A stretch of 64,000 bases of DNA from Betaproteobacteria bacterium (GTDB lineage: Bacteria > Pseudomonadota > Gammaproteobacteria > Burkholderiales > Usitatibacteraceae): NCBI GenBank assembly GCA_016791265.1, contig JAEUMY010000012.1, positions 1 to 64,000 on the forward strand. Direction: 5' to 3'. Below, piece by piece: positions 51,536 to 63,382 of this stretch. Position 1 is the stretch's first letter. Each line of letters starts with the position of its first letter. Below the pieces are notes generated by a model. That model made no database searches. It had not been told where the DNA came from and saw nothing but the letters and a program-made list of their open reading frames with translations. A program made the position numbers and the translations under genes.

Positions 51536-52048
51536 ATGAACACTCTTCAGTTTCCCAACTTTCGCAACCACTGGTTCCTGTTTATCGCGCCGCTTGTCGT
51601 CGTTGTCGATCTTTCAGTCGCGCTGACCCAACGTGGAGATGCCCTGCGGGTGGTCGAGGCGGGCCTGCTGTTCGATTTCGCGATCCTGTTGCCGCTACTG
51701 TGTTTCTGGTGCTATCGCGCACAAGGCAAGCGCGCCGCCATTCGCGCTGTCGCGCTGGCCTGTCTTGGCATCTGGGGCGCGTCGCATCTCGTTCCCGCGT
51801 CGGATCAGGTGCTGCTGAGCTATGTGTCACCGCTGCGCTACGTGGGCCTTGCGGTGCTGATCGCCATCGAGATCTTGGTCGTGGTCGCCGTCTGGAAAGC
51901 GGTCTTCAAGGGCGGTTCAGCTGAAGACGTCGCCAAATCACTGCCGGCGAGTCACGACATGCCGCCCTGGGTGGCGAAGCTGCTCGCCTGGGAAGCGCGG
52001 TTTTGGAAGACGTGCTGGAACTCGATTCGCAGATTGCTTGGCCAGTGA
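51536..52048 (+). CDS. Hypothetical four-helix membrane protein
   Basis: The 170-residue product has four likely transmembrane helices (about residues 12-30, 42-60, 68-85 and 98-118) and a cytoplasmic, Trp-rich C-terminus (PPWVAKLLAWEARFWKTCW). I recognise no family. It is a single gene just before the convergent aru operon. A HIP-like copy lies in its leader. Confidence 0.7.
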   Translation: MNTLQFPNFRNHWFLFIAPLVVVVDLSVALTQRGDALRVVEAGLLFDFAILLPLLCFWCYRAQGKRAAIRAVALACLGIWGASHLVPASDQVLLSYVSPLRYVGLAVLIAIEILVVVAVWKAVFKGGSAEDVAKSLPASHDMPPWVAKLLAWEARFWKTCWNSIRRLLGQ

Positions 52049-52190
52049 CCGAACTGCGATCAAGTCTGAGTCAGCCACGCGCACAGTGACCGCACGACCA
52101 GCGCACTGAAGGTGCGCCGCGTGGAATCCTGAGTCCCGCATCCGGTGCGCGAGGCAGGCCCTGCGGGCGAGTTGCGTCGTTCTGGTGGCG

Positions 52191-56037
<3,847 letters not shown>

Positions 56038-56045
56038 GGCGGCGC

Positions 56046-57065
56046 TCACAGGGGCACCACGCGCACGGCGTCGCCGCTTTCCACGCCCAGCGTGGTCGCG
56101 ATGGCGGGCGGCAGGAGCACGGGGCTGTCGCGTTCCACTTTGAGGGTCGCGATGGTTGCGCGAAAGCCGTCGGCGCTGACGTTGCTGATGAGGTGCGGCC
56201 GGCCGGCCGCGACATCATCGGGCGCGACCGTCACCTGCAGGCGGCGCTGCTTCGCGATCGAGCGCAGCATGCTGATGCGCGCCTCCACGGTCGGGCCGCC
56301 GTCGAAGATGTCGATGTAGGTGTCCGCGTCGAAGCCTTCGGCCAGCAAGATGGAGAACGGCAGTTCGGCCACCGGATGCAGTTGCCCGATGGCGAGCTTC
56401 GCCTCGGCCGGCAGGAGCGGCACGTAGATCGGATAGTGCGGCATCAGTTCGGCGATGAAGGTCTTGCTGCGCCCGCCGGAGAGGCGCTCGGCCTGCGGAT
56501 AATCCATGTTGAAGAAACGCCGCCCGACCGCGTCCCAGAACGGCGACCGGCCCTGCTCGTCGCACACGCCGGGATTCTCCGCCGCGATCTTGTCGCCGAA
56601 ACGTTGCGAATATTCGCGCAGGAACAGAAGCCGTCCGCGCGACAACAGTTGCGGCCACTCGGTGTCATAGAGCGAAGGGTCGATCCAGAATGACGTGAGC
56701 AGCGCGTAGCCGGTGAGGTCGTGGCACAGATGCAGCGCATGGATGCGGTTCGACACCGCCAGCTCCTGCGACGCATGCACGATGGTCTCGTTGCGATAGC
56801 TGTAGAAGCGGTCGTGAAAGCCCGCCTCGGCGGTGATGCCGGAAGTGCCCATCAACCTGCCGGTGGCGGCGTCCTCCAGCACGAAGAAGTAGGTCTCCTC
56901 GCCGGACACATCGCGATCCGGCTCGAACGATTCCACCGACTGGCGGATCTTGTCGTAGAGCTTGTCGCGGTCGGGCGGCAGAGAAGTGATGCCGATGGCT
57001 GACGCTTCGGCGATGCGCACCACCTCGGGCAGATCGGCGATGCGGCTGGGGCGGAGGATCAGCAT
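56046..57065 (-). CDS. aruF: Arginine N-succinyltransferase, alpha subunit
   Basis: The 339-residue product starts MLILRPSRIADLPEVVRIA and has the AST blocks ITSLPPDRDKLYDKIRQSV, YFFVLEDAATGRLMGTSGI, LCHDLTGYALLTSFWIDP, and KTFIAELMPHYPIYVPLL. It is the partner of AruG. The start at 57065 is preferred because the upstream GTGGAG would serve as ribosome-binding site. A G/C-rich repeat lies between aruC and aruF. A HIP-like copy encodes REYSQRFGD. Confidence 0.94.
   Translation of the reverse strand: MLILRPSRIADLPEVVRIAEASAIGITSLPPDRDKLYDKIRQSVESFEPDRDVSGEETYFFVLEDAATGRLMGTSGITAEAGFHDRFYSYRNETIVHASQELAVSNRIHALHLCHDLTGYALLTSFWIDPSLYDTEWPQLLSRGRLLFLREYSQRFGDKIAAENPGVCDEQGRSPFWDAVGRRFFNMDYPQAERLSGGRSKTFIAELMPHYPIYVPLLPAEAKLAIGQLHPVAELPFSILLAEGFDADTYIDIFDGGPTVEARISMLRSIAKQRRLQVTVAPDDVAAGRPHLISNVSADGFRATIATLKVERDSPVLLPPAIATTLGVESGDAVRVVPL
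56606..56617. repeat. HIP-like palindrome, exact copy
   Basis: GCGAATATTCGC in aruF, read as Glu-Tyr-Ser; preceded by TT. Confidence 0.95.
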
Positions 57066-57103
57066 GGACTGGGGCTCCACTGTTGCTTGCGCTGATCTCC
57101 GCG

Positions 57104-57126
57104 CTCTCCCCCTTGAGGGGGGAGGG
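57104..57126. repeat. CCCCCTTGAGGGGG hairpin repeat, short form
   Basis: A CTCCCCC-TTGA-GGGGGGAG stem-loop in the 133-base gap between aruC and aruF; a shortened member of the family at 60517, 60645 and 63304. Confidence 0.75.
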
Positions 57127-57198
57127 CGCCTTGGGATAGCGCGGCGTGCATCACGTTGCCCTCAGGCCTCCCGCACACGGGCGTCATCCGGCGCACTT

Positions 57199-58470
57199 TC
57201 ACGCGGCCTTCGCTTGCGTATTCGCGGCCACAAACGCCGCGACGCCGCGCTCGAACCGCGACAGCCCCTCGGCCACATCCGCTTCGGTGATGAGGAGCGA
57301 CGGCGCGAAGCGCATCACGTCCGGCCCCGCCATCAGCACCATCACGCTTTCCTTCTCCGCGGCGTTGATGAGGTCCTTGGCCTTGCCGGCGAAGGGTTGG
57401 GCGAGTTCGGCGCCGATCAGAAGGCCGTCGCCGCGCACATCGGCGAACACCTGGTGGCGGTCGCCGATCTTCTTGAGGCCCTCTTTCAACTGTGCGCTTC
57501 GCGCCTTCACGTTGGCGCGCGTGGACTCGGCCGTGATGAGGTCGAACACGGCCAGCGCCACGGCGCAGCCCAGCGGGTTGCCGCCGTAGGTGCTGCCGTG
57601 CGAGCCGACGACGAGGCTCTTCGCCACCTTCTCCGTGGTCAGCATCGCGCCGATGGGAAAGCCGCCACCGATGCCTTTCGCGGTGGTGAGAATGTCCGGG
57701 GTCACGCCGTAGTTCATGTAGGCGTAGAGCTCGCCGGTGCGTCCGGCGCCGCTTTGCACCTCGTCGAAAATCAGGAGCGCGCCGTGCTGATCGGCCAGCG
57801 CGCGCAGACCCTGCAAGTACTCGGGCTTCGCCGGCGTGACGCCGCCTTCGCCCTGGATGGGTTCAACGACGATGGCGCAGGTCTTGTCGTTCACCACCTT
57901 CTTCATCGCGTCCAGATCGTTGTACGGCACATGGTGGATGCCGGCCGGCAGCGGGCCGAAGCCCTGGGTGTACTTGGGCTGTCCGCCCACGGTCACGGTG
58001 AACAGCGTGCGGCCGTGGAACGAATTGGTGCAGGCGACGATCTCGTTCTTGTCGCTCTCGTGCTTGTCGATGTTCTTCGGGTCTTTGGGAAAGTGATCCG
58101 TGGCGTAGCGGCGGGCCAGCTTGAACGCGGCTTCATTGGCTTCGCCGCCGGAGTTGGCGAGGAAGATGCGGTCGGCGAACGTGGCGTCCACCAACGCCCG
58201 CGCCAGCTTCAGCGCCGGTTCGTTGGTGAGCACGTTGGCGACATGCCAGATTTTGTTGGCCTGCTCCACCAGTGCGCCGACCACCTTCGGATGGCAGTGG
58301 CCGACCGAGGACACGGCGATGCCGCCTGCGAGGTCGACCAGCTCGCGGCCGGACTGGTCCCACACGCGCGAACCCAGCCCGCGCACGGGAATCATCGCGC
58401 CGGGCGCGTAGTTGGGCGCCATGAATTGATCGAAGGTGGCGCGGGTGACGGGTGTGTGGGTCGTGGTCAT
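57199..58470 (-). CDS. astC: Succinylornithine / acetylornithine aminotransferase
   Basis: AstC (AruC) transfers the delta-amino group of N-succinylornithine to 2-oxoglutarate, the third AST step, and often also serves in arginine synthesis. The 423-residue product is a class III PLP transaminase: VWDQSGRELVDLAGGIAVSS, LANSGGEANEAAFKLAR, CTNSFHGRTLFTVTVGGQPKY, VEPIQGEGGV, LLIFDEVQSGAGRTG and the PLP lysine in LTTAKGIGGGFPIG. An AAGGAG site precedes the ATG at 58470. First gene of the aru set, right after argR. Confidence 0.95.
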   Translation of the reverse strand: MTTTHTPVTRATFDQFMAPNYAPGAMIPVRGLGSRVWDQSGRELVDLAGGIAVSSVGHCHPKVVGALVEQANKIWHVANVLTNEPALKLARALVDATFADRIFLANSGGEANEAAFKLARRYATDHFPKDPKNIDKHESDKNEIVACTNSFHGRTLFTVTVGGQPKYTQGFGPLPAGIHHVPYNDLDAMKKVVNDKTCAIVVEPIQGEGGVTPAKPEYLQGLRALADQHGALLIFDEVQSGAGRTGELYAYMNYGVTPDILTTAKGIGGGFPIGAMLTTEKVAKSLVVGSHGSTYGGNPLGCAVALAVFDLITAESTRANVKARSAQLKEGLKKIGDRHQVFADVRGDGLLIGAELAQPFAGKAKDLINAAEKESVMVLMAGPDVMRFAPSLLITEADVAEGLSRFERGVAAFVAANTQAKAA

Positions 58471-58594
58471 GGCGAACTCCTTGGCGACGCGTGGCGCGTG
58501 GTCGTGATGGTCAATGGCGACATTCTAAGCCGCATGCCGTCTCTCGCCCTGTCGGGAAAGCGACGGTGGCTTACAGGGATGGGCTGGCGGCGCT

Positions 58595-59587
58595 TCATTC
58601 GTCGTTGTCGTCCTGCTCGACGGCGCCCATGCGCCGCGCGCGCTGCTCGCGCGGCGTGATGCCGAACTTCGCGCGATACGCGCTGGAGAAATGCGGCCCC
58701 GACGAGAACCCGCACGACAAGCCGATCTGCAGGATCGACTGGCTGGTCTGGGTGAGCAGCTGGCGCGATCGGGTGAGGCGAAGGTCCAGGTAGTAGCGCG
58801 AAGGGAGGTTATTCAAGTACTGCTTGAAAAGCCGCTCCAGTTGCCGGCGCGACACGCCGACCAGCCGCGCGATTTCCTCGGTGGGCAGCGGTTCCTCCAG
58901 ATTCGCTTCCATCAGCGACACCGCCTCGGTGAGCTTGGGCTGGCCGCCGCCGATGCGCGCGGCCAGCGGCACGCGCTGCGCCTCGCCTGAGCCGCGCCGC
59001 CGCTCCAGGCCGAAGTGATCCATCAATGCGGTCGCCACCGTGTCGCCGTGGCGCGTGGTCAGCCAATGCACGAAGAGGTCGCGCGCCGCGTCGCCGCCGG
59101 CGGCGGTCATGCGGTTGTCATCGATCTCGAAGAGATTCGACGACACGACGGTCTCGGCGAAGGTCTCGCCAAAGAGCGCCGCGTACGGCCAGTGGATGGT
59201 GGCGCGCTTGGCGGTGAGGAGCCCCGCCCGCGCCACCAGCCAGGCACCCGTGCCCAGTCCGCCCACCAGCCGCCCCGGCAACGCGAAGCGGCGCAGGGTC
59301 TCCACCTCCTGATCGAATCCGCGCTGGGGTAGCGGCGTGTCGGAGAGCACCATGAGCGCCGTGGCGTCCTTCGACGCCAATGCGGAGAGCGCGCAATGCA
59401 CCGGCAGGCTGATGCCGTTGCCCGCCGTGACCGGGTTGCCGTCCAGCGAGACGAGCAGGCTTTCGTGCGCGTGCGTCCCCAGCGCCGCATTGGCGTGCGC
59501 CAGCGCGTCCAGCGGCCCGGCCAGCGATGCCAGCGGAAAGCGCGGCAAGAGCAGGAAGGCGATGCGTTCTGGGATGGGTGAGGTCAC
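58595..59587 (-). CDS. argR: AraC-family arginine regulator (ArgR/AruR type)
   Basis: The 330-residue protein has an N-terminal DJ-1/PfpI (GATase1-like) domain (about residues 5-190: IAFLLLPRFPLASLAGPLDALAHAN, ARAGLLTAKRATIHWPY) and a C-terminal AraC DNA-binding domain (about 225-325: PLPTEEIARLVGVSRRQLERLFKQYLNNLPSRYYLDLRLTRSRQLL and FSSGPHFSSAYRAKFGITPREQR). Position between the transporter and the catabolic genes matches ArgR of Pseudomonas, which activates both in the presence of arginine. The start is a GTG at 59587, only 3 bases after a HIP-like copy. Confidence 0.88.
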   Translation of the reverse strand: MTSPIPERIAFLLLPRFPLASLAGPLDALAHANAALGTHAHESLLVSLDGNPVTAGNGISLPVHCALSALASKDATALMVLSDTPLPQRGFDQEVETLRRFALPGRLVGGLGTGAWLVARAGLLTAKRATIHWPYAALFGETFAETVVSSNLFEIDDNRMTAAGGDAARDLFVHWLTTRHGDTVATALMDHFGLERRRGSGEAQRVPLAARIGGGQPKLTEAVSLMEANLEEPLPTEEIARLVGVSRRQLERLFKQYLNNLPSRYYLDLRLTRSRQLLTQTSQSILQIGLSCGFSSGPHFSSAYRAKFGITPREQRARRMGAVEQDDNDE

Positions 59588-59590
59588 GGT

Positions 59591-59602
59591 GCGAATATTC
59601 GC
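59591..59602. repeat. HIP-like palindrome, exact copy
   Basis: GCGAATATTCGC, 3 bases upstream of the argR start codon, where the ribosome-binding site should be. Confidence 0.95.
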
Positions 59603-59732
59603 TCTGCTGCGACAGGCTGCTATTCAACCACGAAGCTCACGAAGCGCACGAAGAGTGGTGACCGGAGCCACCGGACGGCTTCGCGCCCTTCGCAAGCGTC
59701 GCGGTGAAGCGGCTTGCGCTACTGCCTCAGCG

Positions 59733-60596
59733 TCATTTCAGACTGCCGGCCAGGAACTGCCGCAGCCGTTCGCTCCGCGGCCGCGCCAGCACCTCGCGCG
59801 GATCGCCCTCTTCCTCGATCAAGCCCTTGTGTAGGAACACGACATGGTTCGACACCTCGCGGGCGAAGCCCATTTCGTGGGTCACCACGATCATGGTGCG
59901 GCCTTCGCGGGCCAGATCGCGCATGACTTTCAGCACCTCGCCCACCAGCTCCGGGTCGAGCGCTGAAGTGGGTTCGTCGAAGAGCATCACCTCGGGGTCC
60001 ATCGCCAGCGCGCGGGCGATGGCGACACGCTGCTGCTCGCCGCCGGAAAGATGCGCGGGATAGTGGTCCTTGCGATGCGCCACGCCGACCCGCGCCAGCA
60101 AGGCTTCGCCACGCGCGATGGCCGCGTCCTTCGACAGCCCCAGCACCTGCACCGGCGCTTCGATCACGTTCTCCAGCGCCGTCATGTGCGCCCAGAGGTT
60201 GAAGTGCTGGAACACCATCGTCACCCGGGCGCGGAGCCGTTGCAGCTGCTTCGCGTCGGCGGCTTTCAGCGATCCATCGCGGTCCCGGGTCAGGGTGAGC
60301 GTCTCGCCATTCAGCGCGATAGTGCCTGCGTTGGGCTGTTCCAGCAGATTGATGCAGCGCAGAAACGTGCTCTTGCCGGAGCCGGAGGAGCCGATGAGGC
60401 TGATGACATCGCCCGCGTTGGCAGTGAGCGAAATACCCTTCAACACCTCGGCCGCGCCGAAGCGTTTGTGGATGTCGGTGACGGCCAGTTTTGCAACGGC
60501 AGAGGTAGCAGTTCCGCTCCCTCCCCCTTGAGGGGGGAGGGCTGGGGTGGGGGTGCCAGGTGCTTCGGTAAGCGTTGCAATATCGTTCATGTTCAT
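59733..60596 (-). CDS. aotP: Arginine/ornithine ABC transporter ATP-binding protein AotP
   Basis: AotP is the ATPase of a polar amino acid ABC importer. The 287-residue product has Walker [11 protein letters not shown]-loop region [13 protein letters not shown], signature [15 protein letters not shown], Walker B VMLFDEP and H-loop VVTHEMGF. It is about 30 residues longer than usual: residues 14-28 ([15 protein letters not shown]) are encoded by a CCCCCTTGAGGGGG-type repeat, so mobile non-coding DNA has been built into its N-terminus. The ATPase fold starts near [11 protein letters not shown] (about 37). No better internal start is seen. Confidence 0.93.
   Translation of the reverse strand: MNMNDIATLTEAPGTPTPALPPQGGGSGTATSAVAKLAVTDIHKRFGAAEVLKGISLTANAGDVISLIGSSGSGKSTFLRCINLLEQPNAGTIALNGETLTLTRDRDGSLKAADAKQLQRLRARVTMVFQHFNLWAHMTALENVIEAPVQVLGLSKDAAIARGEALLARVGVAHRKDHYPAHLSGGEQQRVAIARALAMDPEVMLFDEPTSALDPELVGEVLKVMRDLAREGRTMIVVTHEMGFAREVSNHVVFLHKGLIEEEGDPREVLARPRSERLRQFLAGSLK
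60517..60555. repeat. CCCCCTTGAGGGGG hairpin repeat inside aotP
   Basis: The repeat reads CTCCCTCCCCCTTGA followed by a G-rich arm ending GGGGTGGGGGTG. It encodes AotP residues 14-28. An inverted copy is at 60645. Confidence 0.85.
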
Positions 60597-60644
60597 GTGT
60601 GTCCTTCTTCTGCTTCAGCGCCGGCGAAGTCTCGCGGCGCTGCC

Positions 60645-60683
60645 CACCCCCACCCCGACCCTCCCCCCTCAAGGGGGAGGGAG
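60645..60683. repeat. CCCCCTTGAGGGGG hairpin repeat, inverted copy
   Basis: The same repeat in opposite orientation (CACCCCCACCCCGACC, then CTCAAGGGGGAGGG), in the gap between aotO and aotP, so the two copies can pair across the aotP start. Confidence 0.85.
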
Positions 60684-60689
60684 TTGATT

Positions 60690-60701
60690 GCGAATATTCG
60701 C
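60690..60701. repeat. HIP-like palindrome, full 16-bp form
   Basis: TTGCGAATATTCGCAA, intergenic, 7 bases from the inverted hairpin repeat. Confidence 0.95.
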
Positions 60702-60731
60702 AAGGCTTTCACGACTTCGCGAACCCGCGAC

Positions 60732-61862
60732 CTATGCACTCAGCAACTTTCCTGTCCGGATTGCGGTGGCGCCGGCGATCTTCGCCAACCGCGCCCCCGT
60801 CAGCGCATACCGCTGGTGATCGCGCGCATACAACACGCCATCCACCGACGCCTTCACGCGCACGCTTTCCGCAGTGAGCGGGTCGATGATCTCGACGATC
60901 GCATCCCCGGCCCGCACGCGCTCGCCGGGTGCGCGCAGGAACACGACGATGCCGCTCATGGGCGCGGTCAAGGCTTCGGAGCCGGCCAGCGGTGTGGCGG
61001 GCGCGATGAGGTCGGGCAGCGGCGGCGGCGCCTCGCCGATGAAGCCTTGCTGCGCGAGATAGGCGAGCAGCGCCTCGGCATCGCGCGCGGCGTTCTCATG
61101 GGTCACTTCGGCGAGGCCGCGCAGTTCCACCGTCACCGCGACACAGCCCAGCTCGATGGGAACGCCCACGCCGAAGTGCTCCCCAAGTTGCCACCAGGTC
61201 TGCGAGCAGGCTTCGTCGAATGGGTTGTCGCCGCTTTCGGTGGCGAGCAGCGTGGCGTGGGCGCCGAGATAACGGGCCAGCGGCTCCACGCGCGGCCAGA
61301 GCGGCGTGCCGGTGTAAAGATGCACGACGGCCTCGGTGTCGCAGTGAAGATCGAGCACGATGTCGGCGTCGCACGCGAGGGAGAGGAGCGTCTTGCGCAG
61401 ACTCTGCAACTCGCCCGTCACCGGCCAGGCGGCCAGCGCCGCGCGCATGGCTTTGCGAATATTCGCAGTGTTGGCGGCGGCGTCCGACCCCAGCGAGGCG
61501 CCCACCCGCTCGATCACCGCGTCTTTCAACGCCGGATAGTGGCGATTGAAATTTTCACCGGTGACGAGATCGAACCGGCCCTGCGCCGTGCGCAGCACCG
61601 ATTGCGCGAGACCCAGCGGGTTGGCCACGGGCACCAGAACGACTTCGCCCAGCAGCTTGTCCGCGCTCTCCAGCCGCGCGAGGTGCTGGCGCAGGTGGTG
61701 CGCCACCAGCATGCCGGGCAATTCGTCGGCGTGCAGCGAGGCCTGGATGTAGACCTTCTTTCGTCCCGGCCCCTCGTTCGCGGCGGGGCCGAAGTGCAGG
61801 CTGGTCAACGCGCGGTGCGTGCCGAGCGCGGATGACGCGAGCGGATGTTGGAGAGTTCTCAT
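60732..61862 (-). CDS. aotO: AotO, succinylglutamate desuccinylase/aspartoacylase family
   Basis: The 376-residue product is a zinc carboxypeptidase-like protein of the AstE/AspA family. Zinc ligands are in ASLHADELPG (HxxE) and a later His in LDLHCDTEAVVHLY; ENFNRHYP supplies the conserved Asn-Arg. In Pseudomonas the same gene, aotO, lies in the aot operon and has no proven role; here, because aruE is missing from the operon end, it could be the enzyme that removes succinate from N-succinylglutamate. The C-terminal half has a biotin-carrier-like strand pattern (APGERVRAGDAIVEIIDPLT). A HIP-like copy encodes TANIRKAM. Confidence 0.85.
   Translation of the reverse strand: MRTLQHPLASSALGTHRALTSLHFGPAANEGPGRKKVYIQASLHADELPGMLVAHHLRQHLARLESADKLLGEVVLVPVANPLGLAQSVLRTAQGRFDLVTGENFNRHYPALKDAVIERVGASLGSDAAANTANIRKAMRAALAAWPVTGELQSLRKTLLSLACDADIVLDLHCDTEAVVHLYTGTPLWPRVEPLARYLGAHATLLATESGDNPFDEACSQTWWQLGEHFGVGVPIELGCVAVTVELRGLAEVTHENAARDAEALLAYLAQQGFIGEAPPPLPDLIAPATPLAGSEALTAPMSGIVVFLRAPGERVRAGDAIVEIIDPLTAESVRVKASVDGVLYARDHQRYALTGARLAKIAGATAIRTGKLLSA
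61455..61466. repeat. HIP-like palindrome, exact copy
   Basis: GCGAATATTCGC in aotO, read as Ala-Asn-Ile-Arg; preceded by TT. Confidence 0.95.
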
Positions 61863-61866
61863 GAGT

Positions 61867-62559
61867 TCAAGTCATGCGTGGGCGCAGGTGCGTGAGGAAG
61901 CGGCGCTCGGCGAGATGGAACAGCCCCACCAGCAGGAACGTGAGCGCCAGGTAGAACACCGCCGCGGTGAGGAAGGCTTCGAAGGGCGCGTAGAAACGCG
62001 AATTGACTTCGCGCGCGGCGCCGGTGAGGTCGAGCAGGGTCACGATGCTGGCGAGCGACGTGCCGTGCAACATCATGATGACTTCGTTGGAGTAGGCGGG
62101 CAGCGCGCGGCGCAGCGCCGACGGCAGCAGGATGCGGCGGTGGAGCTGCGCGCGGGACAGCCCCAGCGCGCGCGCCGCCTCGATCTCGCCGCGCGGCGTG
62201 GCCGTGATGCAGCCAGCGAAGATTTCCACCGTGTACGCGCAGGTGTTCAGGCCGAACGCCAGCACCGCGCAGAACCACGCCTCCGAAAGCCACGGCCACA
62301 GCGCGCTTTCGCGCACGGCGGAGAATTGCGCCAGCCCGTAGTAGATGAGGAAGAGTTGCACCAGCATCGGTGTGCCGCGAATGACGTAGGTGAACGCCCA
62401 GACCGGCTGCCGCGCCCACGGATTCGCCGATGCGCGGAGTAGCGCCAGCGGCAGCGCGGCGATGAGCCCGATGCTGAGCGACGCGCCGAGGAGTTGCAGC
62501 GTGAGCCACGCGCCGTCGAGGTAGCCCGGCAGGCCGGACTGGATCGCGTCCCAGTTCAT
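61867..62559 (-). CDS. aotM: Arginine/ornithine ABC transporter permease AotM
   Basis: The 230-residue inner-membrane protein is a HisM-type permease of the polar amino acid family: five or so helices and the cytoplasmic EAA loop EIEAARALGLSRAQLHRRILLPSALRRALP, which contacts AotP. The early YVIRGTPMLVQLFLIYYG motif is diagnostic. The start at 62559 gives MNWDAIQSG and overlaps the aotQ stop (ATGA); the upstream frame is in aotQ. It ends 4 bases before aotO. Confidence 0.94.
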   Translation of the reverse strand: MNWDAIQSGLPGYLDGAWLTLQLLGASLSIGLIAALPLALLRASANPWARQPVWAFTYVIRGTPMLVQLFLIYYGLAQFSAVRESALWPWLSEAWFCAVLAFGLNTCAYTVEIFAGCITATPRGEIEAARALGLSRAQLHRRILLPSALRRALPAYSNEVIMMLHGTSLASIVTLLDLTGAAREVNSRFYAPFEAFLTAAVFYLALTFLLVGLFHLAERRFLTHLRPRMT

Positions 62560-63245
62560 GCGTGCGCCCATCTCACGCCGGCCGAGTAGCGGCGATTCAA
62601 GGCGTTCAGTGCGAGCAGCGACACGGTGGTGATGGCGAGGTACAGGCCCGCCGCCGCGAGATAGAACGTGAACGGCTGCTGCGTCGCGCCGGCGGCGAAG
62701 CCCGCGCGCTGCATCATGTCCGACAGCCCGATGACCGACACGATGGCGGTCGACTTCACCAGCACCAGCCAATTGTTGGTGAACCCGGGGAGCGCCAGCC
62801 GAATCATCTGCGGCAGCGTGATGCGAATGAGCACTCTGGCGGGCGACATGCCGAAGGCGAGTCCCGCCTCGCGTTGCCCCGGCGGAATGGCCATCAACGC
62901 GCCGCGAAACGTCTCGGTGAGATAGGCGCCAAAAATGAAGCCGATGGTGGCGACCCCGGCGACGAACGGGTTGATGTCGATGTAGTCCTCATGGCCCAGG
63001 CGCTGCGCCGCCCAGTTCAGCGCCACCTGGCCGCCGTAAAAGATGAGCAGCATCAGCACCAGGTCCGGCACGCCGCGGATGACGGTGGTGTAGAGGTTCG
63101 CTGCGGTTCTCAGCGCGCGGGAGCGCGAGAGTTTCGCCGCTGCGCCCAGGAGGCCGAGCGCCGCCGCGATGGTGAGCGAGGCGCCGGCGACGCTCAAGGT
63201 GATGAGCGTGCCTTCGAAGAGGGAGGGCAGGTAGTCGGCGAGCAT
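62556..63245 (-). CDS. aotQ: Arginine/ornithine ABC transporter permease AotQ
   Basis: The 229-residue inner-membrane protein is the HisQ-type partner permease. It has the TVIRGVPDLVLMLLIFYGG motif after helix 1-2 and the EAA loop PPGQREAGLAFGMSPARVLIRITLPQMIRLALPGF, which couples to AotP. Several hydrophobic helices cover the rest. It forms a heterodimer with AotM. A HIP-like copy lies 11 bases before its start, and a large hairpin separates it from aotJ. Confidence 0.94.
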   Translation of the reverse strand: MLADYLPSLFEGTLITLSVAGASLTIAAALGLLGAAAKLSRSRALRTAANLYTTVIRGVPDLVLMLLIFYGGQVALNWAAQRLGHEDYIDINPFVAGVATIGFIFGAYLTETFRGALMAIPPGQREAGLAFGMSPARVLIRITLPQMIRLALPGFTNNWLVLVKSTAIVSVIGLSDMMQRAGFAAGATQQPFTFYLAAAGLYLAITTVSLLALNALNRRYSAGVRWAHA

Positions 63246-63256
63246 GGTTCGCTAGT

Positions 63257-63268
63257 GCGAATATTCGC
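63257..63268. repeat. HIP-like palindrome, exact copy
   Basis: GCGAATATTCGC, 11 bases upstream of the aotQ start codon. Confidence 0.95.
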
Positions 63269-63303
63269 CGCGCCGGAGAGTGTGGGTGTATTGGTGCGGT
63301 GAG

Positions 63304-63356
63304 CACCCCCACCCCAGCCCTCCCCCCCTTGAGGGGGGAGGGCTGGGGTGGGGGTG
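63304..63356 (-). repeat. Perfect 24-bp hairpin between aotJ and aotQ
   Basis: The longest member of the CCCCCTTGAGGGGG family: perfect 24-bp arms (63304-63327 and 63333-63356) and a 5-base loop. It lies between the binding-protein gene and the permease genes, where a strong stem often protects the upstream mRNA and lowers permease expression. Confidence 0.9.
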
Positions 63357-63382
63357 AATGCGGCGAGTTGAGAAAACCTTGT

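Noticed and set aside
57200..57240. A shortened palindrome GCGTATTCGC in the astC C-terminal codons
   Set aside because: It has a deletion in the core (10 bases), so I did not count it as a copy.
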